Positions 1-7,947 of a stretch of DNA of 54,182 nucleotides are shown here, one piece after another. The first letter of the stretch is position 1. Each line of letters begins with the position of its first letter. The translations under genes and the position numbers were made by a program. The notes beneath the pieces are model-generated. The model was given only the letters and a program-made list of their open reading frames with translations. It searched no databases and had not been told where the DNA came from. The DNA is from Acetoanaerobium pronyense (lineage in GTDB: Bacteria > Bacillota > Clostridia > Peptostreptococcales > Filifactoraceae). The stretch is taken from the NCBI RefSeq assembly GCF_017874355.1, contig NZ_JAGGLI010000018.1, forward strand, positions 1-54,182, read 5' to 3'.

Positions 1-329
1 GCTGCTGAACAAACTAGGATAGCTCCATCCATCTGAGCTGCTCCTGTGATCATGTTCTTAACGTAGTCAGCATGGCCTGGGCAGTCAACGTGTGCGTAGT
101 GTCTGTTTGGAGTCTCATACTCAACGTGTGCTGTTGAGATTGTGATTCCTCTTTCTCTTTCTTCTGGTGCCTTATCTATGTTTGCAAAGTCTACTGCTTC
201 TCCGAATCCGTATCTGTCGTGAAGTGTTTTTGTGATTGCTGCTGTTAGTGTTGTTTTACCGTGGTCAACGTGTCCTATTGTTCCAATATTAACGTGCGGC
301 TTATTTCTTTCAAATTTAGCTTTTGCCAT
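1..329 (-). CDS. tuf: Translation elongation factor EF-Tu, N-terminal part (runs off the window)
   Basis: EF-Tu is the cytoplasmic GTPase that carries aminoacyl-tRNA to the ribosome. About 109 N-terminal residues are visible, starting [16 protein letters not shown], with the P-loop GHVDHGKTT, the switch I threonine region (ERGITI) and the G3 motif DCPGHADY. The ATG at 327-329 follows a strong GAGGAGG ribosome site. It is the last visible gene of the minus-strand run sigH, tRNA-Thr, tuf; the rest lies left of position 1. The partial length is due only to the window edge. Confidence 0.98.
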   Translation of the reverse strand, partial: MAKAKFERNKPHVNIGTIGHVDHGKTTLTAAITKTLHDRYGFGEAVDFANIDKAPEERERGITISTAHVEYETPNRHYAHVDCPGHADYVKNMITGAAQMDGAILVCSA

Positions 330-386
330 TTTCCTTTTCCTCCTCTTAGTAAACTGAGCCTAGTGTTTCCTGGACTTTAAATTAAA

Positions 387-462
387 TGGAGCTCACGAGC
401 GGACTTGAACCGCCGACCTCCGCCTTACCAAGGCGACGCTCTACCTACTGAGCCACGTGAGC
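387..462 (-). tRNA. tRNA-Thr, anticodon GGT
   Basis: A complete cloverleaf reads on the minus strand. The acceptor stem is GCTCACG (456-462) paired with CGTGAGC (391-397). The D-arm is GCTC/GAGC, the seven-base anticodon loop is TTGGTAA giving GGT for threonine ACC/ACT codons, and the T-arm contains GGTTCAAGTC. The CCA end is encoded at 387-389. It lies between sigH and tuf, as in related clostridia. Confidence 0.97.
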
Positions 463-514
463 ACTTACAATGGATATTTTACTATGTTTATTTCTAAAAA
501 TCAAGAAAAAAACT

Positions 515-1216
515 CTAGATATCCCTTTCTTCCAAAAACTTTTCAAACTTCCTCTTAATTCTTTGAAGAGCATTATCTACACTCTTTACGTGCTTTTCAA
601 TTTTGCAGGAAATCTGCTGATAGCTATATCCTTTTAAATAGAGCCCTAAAACCCTTGATTCAAATGGGCTTAGCATTTCTTTCATCTTAGCTCCAATAAC
701 CTTCATTTCCTCCTGACTTATAACAAGCTGCTCAGGGTCACTAATCACAGAATTAGCAATAAGATCCATAAGAGTCCTCTCGGATTCTTCATCGTATACA
801 GGCTTATTTAAGGATATATAAGAGTTAAGAGGTATATGTTTTTGCCTTGTTGCCGTCTTTACAGCGGTAATGATTTGCCTTGTAACGCAAAGATCTGCAA
901 ACACCTTAAAAGAGCAGGTCTTTTCATAATCATAGTCCCTGACAGCTTTATAAAGCCCAATCATACCCTCTTGAAGAAGGTCTTCTTTGTCAGCACCAAC
1001 TATAAAATAAGACTTGGCTTTTGACCTGACAAAGTTTTTGTATTTTCTCATGATTTTATCAAGGCTCTCTTCATCCCCATCTTTTGCCTTGAATACTATA
1101 TCATCATCAACTTCATCTTCTTGGAAATCATAAGTCTTTTTTTCTTTTTCCTTTAAAGAAAACATCTTTTGCTGTTCAAAAAAATCCATAATTCCCCCCC
1201 ATAGACTAGCAACCAT
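515..1216 (-). CDS. sigH: RNA polymerase sigma factor SigH-like (sigma-70 family)
   Basis: This is a sigma-70 family factor of the SigH/sigma-30 type, which in Bacillus and clostridia directs transition-phase and early sporulation transcription. Region 2 shows the core-binding segment DLLQEGMIGLYKAVRDYD and the -10-recognition and melting segment (FKVFADLCVTRQIITAVK). Region 4 has a C-terminal helix-turn-helix (GYSYQQISCKIEKHVKSVDNAL). The start is ambiguous. The ATG at 1216 has a weak GGTGA site, while an internal ATG at 1189 (MDFFEQQ) follows a run of G and gives 224 aa, nearer the usual length. The position before tRNA-Thr and tuf matches clostridial gene order. Confidence 0.93.
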   Translation of the reverse strand: MVASLWGGIMDFFEQQKMFSLKEKEKKTYDFQEDEVDDDIVFKAKDGDEESLDKIMRKYKNFVRSKAKSYFIVGADKEDLLQEGMIGLYKAVRDYDYEKTCSFKVFADLCVTRQIITAVKTATRQKHIPLNSYISLNKPVYDEESERTLMDLIANSVISDPEQLVISQEEMKVIGAKMKEMLSPFESRVLGLYLKGYSYQQISCKIEKHVKSVDNALQRIKRKFEKFLEERDI

Positions 1217-1265
1217 CAGGACATCACCTTTTTATTATACGCTAAAAAAGCTCTTTTATTCAAGT

Positions 1266-1796
1266 TTATTGCGAATTCTTCCTTATTTTCTCTAGCTTTT
1301 CCCAAGTTTCCTTGTCTATGATAGAATCAAGGGTATTTTTCGAAACATTTGTATTTTGAGTTTTCTTTCCTATCTTTACCCTGGAATTTTCCACTTCAAT
1401 TAGGAGCTCTCTAGTGGATATCCTAGATCCTCCCTTGCCAAGAATCATTTGCTGCTCAGCCATGTCATCAGTAGCTACACTTATATTGAGATGTTTTTTC
1501 GGCCCGAATTGAGCTATTAATTTTTCTATATAAGCATCTGCAGTCTGCTTTTCCTTTGTGTAAACAACCTTTAGATTCCCAATCTCAGTTTCTCTTTGGT
1601 CCGATGATTTTATTCTATATGCATCGTAAACTATTATTGTATATATACCCCGAAAAGATGCATATTCTGAAAGTATGGTATTTAGCTCCTCTCTAGAAGC
1701 TTCTAAATCAGTTTTAGATAGCTCCTTGAGCTTGGGCCATGAGTTTATTACATTATAACCGTCAACAATCAAATAATCCCTATATCTTTTTTTCAA
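1266..1796 (-). CDS. rae1: YacP/Rae1-type NYN-domain ribosome-associated endoribonuclease
   Basis: This 176-aa protein is a PIN-like NYN-domain ribonuclease. In B. subtilis the family member Rae1 (YacP) cleaves mRNA in the ribosomal A site. Family marks are the N-terminal YLIVDGYNVINSW with its metal-binding Asp, the basic/acidic centre YTKEKQTADAYIEKL, and VATDDMAEQQM with two further acidic residues. Translation appears to start at a TTG (1794-1796) behind GAAGGT. It sits between rlmB and sigH, the conserved Firmicute order. Confidence 0.9.
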   Translation of the reverse strand: MKKRYRDYLIVDGYNVINSWPKLKELSKTDLEASREELNTILSEYASFRGIYTIIVYDAYRIKSSDQRETEIGNLKVVYTKEKQTADAYIEKLIAQFGPKKHLNISVATDDMAEQQMILGKGGSRISTRELLIEVENSRVKIGKKTQNTNVSKNTLDSIIDKETWEKLEKIRKNSQ

Positions 1797-1827
1797 CTTA
1801 ATCTACCTTCTTTAGCCTCTTTCTTCA

Positions 1828-2553
1828 TTAGAGACCTCTTTGTCTTAGGGCTTCATATATAACTATCGAAGCAGCAACAGAAGCATTTAAGGACCCAACC
1901 TTTCCCTTCATAGGAATAGATACCTTATAATCACACTTCTCCTTCAAAAGCCTAGAAATACCCTTGCCTTCATTCCCTATTATTAAAGCCACGCTACCCT
2001 TCATATCTTGATTATGATAAGGAGCTCCATCCATATCAAGACCGTATATCCAAAGTCCTTCATCCTTTAGCTTATCTATAGTCAAAGCTAAATTCGTAAC
2101 CTTGATTACAGGCATATAAGATACTGCTCCCGCAGACGCTTTTTCCACTACCTGAGTTATAGTGGCAGATCTTCTTTTAGGTATAATAACTCCATGAACT
2201 CCTGCACCTTCTGCACTTCTTATTATTGCCCCAAGGTTATGAGGATCTTCTATTTCATCAAGAATTACAAAAAATGGAGCCTCTCCCTTATTTTTTATAT
2301 CCTCAAGCACATCTTCAAGCTCATAATATTTATATTCAGAAGCTATAGCCACTACCCCTTGATGAGCAGACCCTTCAGCAAGCTCGTCAAGTTTTTTTCT
2401 ATCAACTTCCTTGATTATTATCTTCTTTTCTTTCGCTATTGCAATTATTTTTTTTATAGAGCCTTCTTTTTCTTTAGCCTTGATATATATCACATCAATA
2501 TTTCTATCGCTTCCTAAAGCCTCTATTACTGGATTTCTTCCAGAAATTATCAT
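1828..2553 (-). CDS. rlmB: 23S rRNA 2'-O-methyltransferase of the TrmH/SpoU family (RlmB-type)
   Basis: This SAM-dependent SPOUT methyltransferase of 241 aa methylates ribose 2'-OH in 23S rRNA (G2251 in E. coli RlmB). Residues 1-75 form the small substrate-binding domain (ISGRNPVIEAL at the start). The SPOUT knot carries the three family motifs: motif 1 ILDEIEDPHNLGAIIRSAEG, motif 2 ALIIGNEGKGIS and motif 3 SIPMKGKVGSLNASVAASI. The ATG follows AGGTGATGAA. The gene lies between the folA-thyA pair and the YacP nuclease gene, all co-directional. Confidence 0.94.
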   Translation of the reverse strand: MIISGRNPVIEALGSDRNIDVIYIKAKEKEGSIKKIIAIAKEKKIIIKEVDRKKLDELAEGSAHQGVVAIASEYKYYELEDVLEDIKNKGEAPFFVILDEIEDPHNLGAIIRSAEGAGVHGVIIPKRRSATITQVVEKASAGAVSYMPVIKVTNLALTIDKLKDEGLWIYGLDMDGAPYHNQDMKGSVALIIGNEGKGISRLLKEKCDYKVSIPMKGKVGSLNASVAASIVIYEALRQRGL

Positions 2554-2613
2554 TTCATCACCTGCTATATCAGTATTTTAAAATCCCCTATCTTGATTGA
2601 GGGCTCTACATAT

Positions 2614-3102
2614 TTATTTTTTTCTATACTTTAAAAAATTGTACTCTACACTTTTAAATTCCTTAATCTCACTTTCAGATACAAGTTCCCAGCTATCTTC
2701 TTTATATAAATTTGGAAAATATTTATCAGCAGAGTAGGTCTTATGAATTTTAGTAACATATGCTTCAGTGCAGTATGGCATAAACTGTGTAAATACCGAC
2801 TGCCCTCCAATTACATATATATCCTTTGTATCATAACCCTTTATATTTTCAAATACTTCATCCAAAGAGCGACATACAGTTAGTCTACTATCTTCAAATG
2901 AATAATCCTTGCTTAAAACAATATTTAATCTATCTTTCAGTGGAGCTCTCCCAGGCAAAGAGTCAAAGGTTCCCCTTCCCATGATAAGAACTTTTCCAAT
3001 GGTTTTTTCTTTGAAAAACTTCATATCCTCTGGAATCACCTCAAGGAGCTCCCCTGCGCATCCAATCCCCCAGTTTAAATCTACTGCCACAATAGCTTTC
3101 AT
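2614..3102 (-). CDS. folA: Dihydrofolate reductase
   Basis: Dihydrofolate reductase (162 aa, normal length) reduces dihydrofolate with NADPH. The sequence shows the Met20-loop region (VDLNWGIGCAGELLEVIPEDMKFFKEKT with the catalytic acidic residue), VLIMGRGTFDSLPGRAPLKDR, and the NADPH site YVIGGQSVFTQFM. Its start lies 15 bp from the stop of thyA, so the two are almost certainly co-transcribed. This fits biochemically because ThyA produces the dihydrofolate that this enzyme recycles. Confidence 0.96.
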   Translation of the reverse strand: MKAIVAVDLNWGIGCAGELLEVIPEDMKFFKEKTIGKVLIMGRGTFDSLPGRAPLKDRLNIVLSKDYSFEDSRLTVCRSLDEVFENIKGYDTKDIYVIGGQSVFTQFMPYCTEAYVTKIHKTYSADKYFPNLYKEDSWELVSESEIKEFKSVEYNFLKYRKK

Positions 3103-3117
3103 AATCTATACTTCCCC

Positions 3118-3948
3118 CTATATAGCAACTGGAATTCTCTTTATCTGCTCCCCACTTTCATAATTTTCAAGGGTGAAGTCTTCCACCTTGAAATCATAAA
3201 AATCTTTAACCTTAGGGTTAATAATAAGCTTCGGAGCAGGATATGATTCTCTTTTGATAAGCTCCTCAACTAAAGGTATATGTCTATCATATATATGAGC
3301 ATCCGCAATTACATGAACAAACTCTCCAACCTCTAAATCGCTAACTTGAGCCATCATATGCACAAGAATAGCATACTGAGCTACATTCCAGTTATTTGCA
3401 ACCAGTATATCTTGAGACCTCTGGTTTAGTATTGCATTTAGTTTATTTCCTGTAACATTAAAAGTCATACTATATGCACAAGGGTATAAATTCATAGTAT
3501 GCAGGTCTTGATGATTGTAGATGTTTGTCATGATTCTTCTGCTGTATGGATTATTCTTCAGGTCATATAGCACTCTATCTACTTGGTCAAACTCTCCTTC
3601 TTTGTACTTGTGCTTAATCCCAAGCTGATAACCATAGGCAGTTCCTATAGTTCCCTCTTCGTCTGTCCAGCTATTCCATATCTTGCTATTTAAGTCCTTT
3701 ACATTGTTTGATTTCTTTTGCCATATCCATAAAAGCTCATCTATAGCAGCCTTCAAATTTGTAGGCCTTAACGTAAGGATAGGAAACTCCTTTGAAAGGT
3801 CATAGCGATTTACTACTCCAAACTTCTTTATTGTATGAGCAGTCTCTCCATCTTCCCATTTAGTTCTTACAACTTCGCCCTCTGAAGATGATCCATTTTC
3901 TAAAATATCTCTGCACATATCAATGAAAATCTTATCCGCTTTACTCAA
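3118..3948 (-). CDS. thyA: Thymidylate synthase, folate type (ThyA)
   Basis: ThyA methylates dUMP to dTMP with methylene-tetrahydrofolate. The catalytic Cys lies in NLYPCAYSMTF, the phosphate-binding segment is NQRSQDILVANNWNVAQYA, and the C-terminus is RIPVAI, resembling the Bacillus ThyA/phage phi3T type (AVxI tail). The longest reading begins at an ATG at 3972 with no ribosome site. A TTG at 3946-3948 follows AAAGGAAG with 6 bp spacing and is preferred (276 aa). It is paired with folA. In many clostridia the flavin-dependent ThyX occupies this chromosomal slot. Confidence 0.93.
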   Translation of the reverse strand: MSKADKIFIDMCRDILENGSSSEGEVVRTKWEDGETAHTIKKFGVVNRYDLSKEFPILTLRPTNLKAAIDELLWIWQKKSNNVKDLNSKIWNSWTDEEGTIGTAYGYQLGIKHKYKEGEFDQVDRVLYDLKNNPYSRRIMTNIYNHQDLHTMNLYPCAYSMTFNVTGNKLNAILNQRSQDILVANNWNVAQYAILVHMMAQVSDLEVGEFVHVIADAHIYDRHIPLVEELIKRESYPAPKLIINPKVKDFYDFKVEDFTLENYESGEQIKRIPVAI

Positions 3949-4051
3949 ATTAATCTTCCTTTCACATTTCATTTATTTTTAATAAAATCTATATTTAACC
4001 TAATTTTTAAATTATATCTTCCACATTAAATTTTATATACCATTCTATAAT

Positions 4052-4080
4052 ATATTAAACCATGGCAATACATATTGCAA
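4052..4080 (-). promoter_or_regulatory. Candidate sigma-A promoter for thyA-folA
   Basis: TTGCAA (4075-4080), a 17-bp spacer and TAATAT (4052-4057) on the minus strand, about 100 bp before the thyA start. This is a moderate consensus match in very AT-rich DNA, so it is only a candidate. Confidence 0.4.
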
Positions 4081-4140
4081 TCTAAGCTATGTTTCAAATC
4101 AAATTATAATCTCTTATCGGTTTTGTAAAAATATGTCTTT

Positions 4141-4177
4141 AAATCCTTAATTAATATATTTGCTTGATTAAGGATTT
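4141..4177. repeat. 11-bp inverted repeat between thyA and the permease gene
   Basis: AAATCCTTAAT (4141-4151) and its exact complement ATTAAGGATTT (4167-4177) flank a 15-base loop. No T-run follows on the minus strand, so it is not a typical intrinsic terminator. It could be an operator or a weak RNA hairpin upstream of thyA. Confidence 0.4.
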
Positions 4178-4198
4178 TAAAGAGAAAGGTTTTTATTC

Positions 4199-4239
4199 AA
4201 AAAAAGCTATGGAAATTTAAAATTTTCCACAGCTTTTTA
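4199..4239 (-). terminator. Intrinsic terminator after the permease gene at 4244
   Basis: The stem AAAAAGCT(A)TGGAAA pairs with TTTCCA(C)AGCTTTTT around an AT loop, with T-runs on both strands. It lies directly after the stop of the 4244 gene and separates the permeases from thyA. Confidence 0.75.
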
Positions 4240-4243
4240 ACCT

Positions 4244-5122
4244 TTAATAATCTGCCAGTTGAGCCTTTCCATTCATAGACGATTTAAACATAGTAAATGA
4301 AGTATATGTTATTACAACTATCACAAGCCATCTAAGGATATCTATAGGCAGAGATTTTACTATATAAGCTGCAATCAATACCCCAACTATTCCACATAGA
4401 GCTATAATTATAGAAGCCTTTCTGTTATAAGATTCCTCTTTGATAAATTTAACCGATGCAACTGGCATCAAAAACGCACAAGAGCCCATCATTATAGGAA
4501 ATGCTACAGCTGGAGAAAGTCCTAAGAAGTAAACAAGAGCCATGCAAGGAGCATAAAGCCCTATCCCTAATGTCATAAGTGCACCAAGAATAAAATTTCC
4601 TATAATCGCAATAAGAAGACTTACCCCTGTAAGACCTATTGCATCTCCACCGCCCGGCATCCATCCAACCACTCCAGCAAACATCAAAAATGCAGTGGCT
4701 AAAAGAGCTATAGCCATTCCTAACTGTATCTTTCTTTCAGGAAGTCTCGAAACTATCCCGGCCCCCAAAAACGCTCCCACTGTAGCCGCAATAAGCATAG
4801 ATACGAGTGTTATAATTTCTACATCAATTACAGTCATAAATGCAAATGCCTGAACCGCTATAGGAATAGTACAAGAAACATTTAACGTACCTGGTATTTT
4901 TCTATCTTCAACCTGCTTAAAAGCCTTAAAAAAAGCTGTAAGAGGAGCAAAACTTCCTATCCCTAAAGTATCAAAAAAGTTAGCCGTAAACCCTGCAGCT
5001 CCTACTAAAGGCATATTTGTACCTTCTTCTAAAACCTCTTTGTTGGTAGCTACATCTTTAAAAAAGATAAATCCCATCCATGAAACCATAAGTCCTAAAA
5101 CACCTAAAATCAAACTAATCAT
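4244..5122 (-). CDS. TauE/SafE (TSUP) family membrane permease, copy 1
   Basis: This 292-aa polytopic protein is of the TSUP (sulfite/organosulfonate exporter TauE/SafE) type. About eight hydrophobic segments are visible. The family-type N-terminal glycine segment is GFTANFFDTLGIGSFAP, and a second repeat-like segment is GNFILGALMTLGIGLYAP. It is a close paralogue of the next gene (5401-6279): long stretches such as PAVAFPIMMGSCAFLMPVAS are identical. The substrate is unknown; relatives move sulfite, sulfoacetate or small organic anions. It lies downstream of the prd operon but has its own 280-bp upstream gap and its own terminator. Confidence 0.85.
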   Translation of the reverse strand: MISLILGVLGLMVSWMGFIFFKDVATNKEVLEEGTNMPLVGAAGFTANFFDTLGIGSFAPLTAFFKAFKQVEDRKIPGTLNVSCTIPIAVQAFAFMTVIDVEIITLVSMLIAATVGAFLGAGIVSRLPERKIQLGMAIALLATAFLMFAGVVGWMPGGGDAIGLTGVSLLIAIIGNFILGALMTLGIGLYAPCMALVYFLGLSPAVAFPIMMGSCAFLMPVASVKFIKEESYNRKASIIIALCGIVGVLIAAYIVKSLPIDILRWLVIVVITYTSFTMFKSSMNGKAQLADY

Positions 5123-5351
5123 AGTTATGCATCTCCTTAAATTGCCTTTATAAAAAAATGATTTCCATTATTCCAGCTCTTTTTTCTTCTTTGACAAAAA
5201 TAAAACGTGAATTTTCAAAGCTTGAATAATGTTTTCTAGTATATCACCAGATATACAGTTTGTAATTATTATAATTTTATTTTTTTATCTAAAAAAATCA
5301 CTTTCATAAAAATCTAGCCCTTTTATTTGTATAAAACATAACAAAAGGACG

Positions 5352-5384
5352 AAAAAAAACGAGATTGATTTACAATCCCGTTTT
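5352..5384 (-). terminator. Intrinsic terminator after the permease gene at 5401
   Basis: On the minus strand, GGGATTG, a TAAAT loop and CAATCTC are followed by a run of eight T. It comes right after the stop of the second permease gene, so the two permeases are probably separate units. Confidence 0.8.
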
Positions 5385-5400
5385 ACTAATCGATGCTTTA

Positions 5401-6279
5401 TTAAGCAGCCTTAGATGAATCTTCTGACTTAGTAGCTGATTTAAACATAGTTACTGAAGTATATGTTATTACCCCTATAACTAGCCATCTAAGTATATCT
5501 AGCGGAAGAGATTTAACTATATAAGCAGCTATAAATACTCCAACAAGACCAAAAGCAGCTATAGCAAGAGAAGCTTTTCTATTGTATGCTCCTTCTTTAA
5601 CAAATTTAACAGATGCAACTGGCATTAGGAATGCACAAGATCCCATCATTATTGGGAATGCAACCGCAGGACTCATACCAAGAAGATAAACAAGAACCAT
5701 AGACGGTGCATAAAGTCCAATTCCAAGCGTCATAAGAGCTCCAAGTATAAAGTTACCAACTATAGCAATTATAAGTTTCCCTCCAGTAAGACCTATAGCA
5801 TCTCCTCCACCTGGCATCCAGCCCATTTGACCAGAAAGCATTAGGAAAGCAGCAATAAATAAAGCTACAGCCATACCCATTTGAATCTTCTTTTCAGGAA
5901 GTCCTGCAACTATACCAGCTCCAAGCCAAGCTCCAAGAGTTGCAGAAGCAAGCATACTAATAAGGGTTATAGGTTCAACTTCTATAGCAGTAATAAATAT
6001 AAATGCTTGAGCAACAACCGGCGGAGTACAAGAAACATTTAATGTTCCCGGAAGTACTCTATCCTGTATTTGCTTAAAAGCTCTAAGAAGAGCTGTTGTA
6101 GGAGCAAAACTCCCTATTCCAAGTGTATCAAAAAAGTTTGTAGTGAATCCAATAAGTCCCGAAGTCACAAAATTAGTTTCAGTTTCCATAGCAGCTTTGT
6201 TTTCAGATAAATCCTTTGCAAAAGCAACACCAAACCAAGCAGTCATAAGTCCAAGTACACCAAGTATTCCTGTAATCAT
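5401..6279 (-). CDS. TauE/SafE (TSUP) family membrane permease, copy 2
   Basis: This is the second 292-aa TSUP permease. It has the same length as copy 1 and near-identical cores (FFDTLGIGSFAPTTALLRAFK, GGGDAIGLTGGKLIIAIVGNF, VKSLPLDILRWLVIGVITYTS). The charged C-terminus differs (KSATKSEDSSKAA). The ATG follows AAGGAGGTCTATT. It is the first gene after prdF, with 180 bp between them. The family exports or imports small anions. A role with 5-aminovalerate, proline-derived acids or sulfur/selenium oxyanions is only a guess from position. Confidence 0.85.
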   Translation of the reverse strand: MITGILGVLGLMTAWFGVAFAKDLSENKAAMETETNFVTSGLIGFTTNFFDTLGIGSFAPTTALLRAFKQIQDRVLPGTLNVSCTPPVVAQAFIFITAIEVEPITLISMLASATLGAWLGAGIVAGLPEKKIQMGMAVALFIAAFLMLSGQMGWMPGGGDAIGLTGGKLIIAIVGNFILGALMTLGIGLYAPSMVLVYLLGMSPAVAFPIMMGSCAFLMPVASVKFVKEGAYNRKASLAIAAFGLVGVFIAAYIVKSLPLDILRWLVIGVITYTSVTMFKSATKSEDSSKAA

Positions 6280-6366
6280 AATAGACCTCCTTTAAATTTG
6301 TAGGTAATTAAAATTCATAAATCACAAACCCTAATCACCTATTAATGAATATATAATTGCATCCCC

Positions 6367-6403
6367 AAAAGTTAATATTTGTTTTAAATATAAATTAACT
6401 TTT
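6367..6403. repeat. 10-bp inverted repeat between prdF and the permease gene
   Basis: AAAAGTTAAT (6367-6376) and ATTAACTTTT (6394-6403) are exact complements around a 17-base loop. On the minus strand the right arm is followed by GGGG rather than T, so termination would be weak. It is either an imperfect end signal for the prd operon or an operator of the permease gene. Confidence 0.4.
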
Positions 6404-6457
6404 AGTTATATTACCATTTTACTTTATTGTTAATTTAAAATCAATAATTTGTTTCCA

Positions 6458-7465
6458 TTAAACAGTAAATCCATACTTAAGTGGATCTTCAGGATCTATA
6501 ACAAAATGATTAAATCCTGTTATATAAGCACTTCCTGTAATTTCAGGAACTATTGCATCAAATTCACCGACTTTAATTTCTTCTAAAATTCTTCCTTTAA
6601 ACAACGTACCTGTAATGCTCTCATATACAAATAAATCTTCCTTAGAAAGCTCTCCCTTAGCAGCTAGGGTAGCCATTTTTGCACTTGTTCCAGTTCCACA
6701 AGGAGAACGGTCAAGCTGTCCTTGCCCAAACACAACAACATTTTTGTATGTAGCTTCAGGATGCGTAGGTTCATCATATATTTCAACAAGATCCACAGTA
6801 TTAATATGAGATTTTTCAGGATGTTTTACTTTCACTTCATTATTCACAATATCTCTTATTTCAAGTCCGAGCTTTTTAAGTATATCTGATTGAGAAGTTT
6901 CTACTTTTACTCCAAGCTCAGATGCATGAACTATAGCAAAGAAACTTCCTCCAAAAGCTATATCTAATTTTACCTTCTTCCCTAAAGAAGGAACCTCAAT
7001 CTCCACGTCTTTTTTGAAAAGGAAGGAAGGAACATTAACTATAGATACTTCTTTAACTTTTCCATTTTCTACTTTTGCATTTGCACTTATGATTCCAGCC
7101 GGAGACTCCATTTTTATTTCAGTAAACGGCTCCTTCACCTCTACCATTCCTGTTTCCACAGCAACAGTAGCAGCTCCTATAGATCCGTGCCCGCACATGT
7201 TTAAGTATCCTCCGCCATCCATAAATATAATCCCAAAGTCAGCACCTTCTGCGTTAGAGCTTGTTATTATGGAACCAAACATATCATTATGACCCCTTGG
7301 TTCATGCATAAGAGCAGTTCTTACATAATCCAGATTATCTTCAAGGTATTTCTTTTTATCAGCCATAGTTTGACCTGATATTTGAGGTATTCCTCCTATG
7401 ACAACTCTTGTAGGCTCCCCCATAGTGTGGGAATCTATAGCGTGAATTCCTTTTGAAAAAATCAT
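6458..7465 (-). CDS. prdF: Proline racemase
   Basis: This cofactor-independent racemase interconverts L- and D-proline and so supplies the D-proline reductase. It is 335 aa, the usual length. Both catalytic cysteines are present: Cys91 in NMCGHGS and Cys256 in SPCGTGTSA, acting as the thiol/thiolate pair of the family. The N-terminal IDSHTMGEPTRVV is also diagnostic. The ATG overlaps the prdE stop by one base (TAATG), indicating translational coupling. It is the last gene of the prd operon. A 4-hydroxyproline epimerase is the alternative family member, but the operon context favours proline. Confidence 0.97.
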   Translation of the reverse strand: MIFSKGIHAIDSHTMGEPTRVVIGGIPQISGQTMADKKKYLEDNLDYVRTALMHEPRGHNDMFGSIITSSNAEGADFGIIFMDGGGYLNMCGHGSIGAATVAVETGMVEVKEPFTEIKMESPAGIISANAKVENGKVKEVSIVNVPSFLFKKDVEIEVPSLGKKVKLDIAFGGSFFAIVHASELGVKVETSQSDILKKLGLEIRDIVNNEVKVKHPEKSHINTVDLVEIYDEPTHPEATYKNVVVFGQGQLDRSPCGTGTSAKMATLAAKGELSKEDLFVYESITGTLFKGRILEEIKVGEFDAIVPEITGSAYITGFNHFVIDPEDPLKYGFTV

Positions 7466-7932
7466 TATTTTGCTCCTTTCATTTTAAGTTTCAACATAGC
7501 CAGTGCTTTTTTGGAGTCTAAATATGTTACTGTATTTTCTCCAACAACCTGAGTTTCAATCCCTTCCTCAGATTTATTAAAATCCACAATAGTATCCATA
7601 TATTGATTTTTGACAACAAAGTTAGCCTGAGTTCCTACAAAACTAAGTCCTACAACCGGGATATTTCTTTTACCTATTTCTTCTATAGTATTTGCATAAT
7701 CTACATGGCTATTTCCCCATCCGTCAACAGATATTATTGTTCCATCTGCTCTCATTGATTCAAGCCATACTGCGGTTCTTTTCCCTACGAAATCCTTTTC
7801 CTCATTACCCTGTGGGGTGCCAACCAAAATCACTCCAAGCAAGTCTATATCTTCGTCATTTGACACTACATCAAGAAGAGGATCTCTAAAGTGGTGTAGT
7901 GAAGTTTCTTTTGTAGATGGTCCTATACCCAT
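7465..7932 (-). CDS. prdE: PrdE, PrdA C-terminal-like protein of the proline reductase cluster
   Basis: This 155-aa protein aligns by eye with the C-terminal (small-subunit) half of PrdA: FRDPLLDVVSNDEDIDLLGVILVGTPQ against WREPLVMEVMNDEELDLAGVVFVGSPQ, and DGWGNSHVDYANTIEEIG against EGFGNNHIDFASHHEQVG. It starts MGIGPSTKE where PrdA has TCIGPASKE, so the Cys that becomes the pyruvoyl group of PrdA is absent. The ATG lies behind AGGGAGGG, which sits between the prdD stop and this start. The function is unknown; maturation or assembly of the reductase is a plausible inference. Confidence 0.9.
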   Translation of the reverse strand: MGIGPSTKETSLHHFRDPLLDVVSNDEDIDLLGVILVGTPQGNEEKDFVGKRTAVWLESMRADGTIISVDGWGNSHVDYANTIEEIGKRNIPVVGLSFVGTQANFVVKNQYMDTIVDFNKSEEGIETQVVGENTVTYLDSKKALAMLKLKMKGAK

Positions 7933-7947
7933 ATGAAACCCTCCCTT

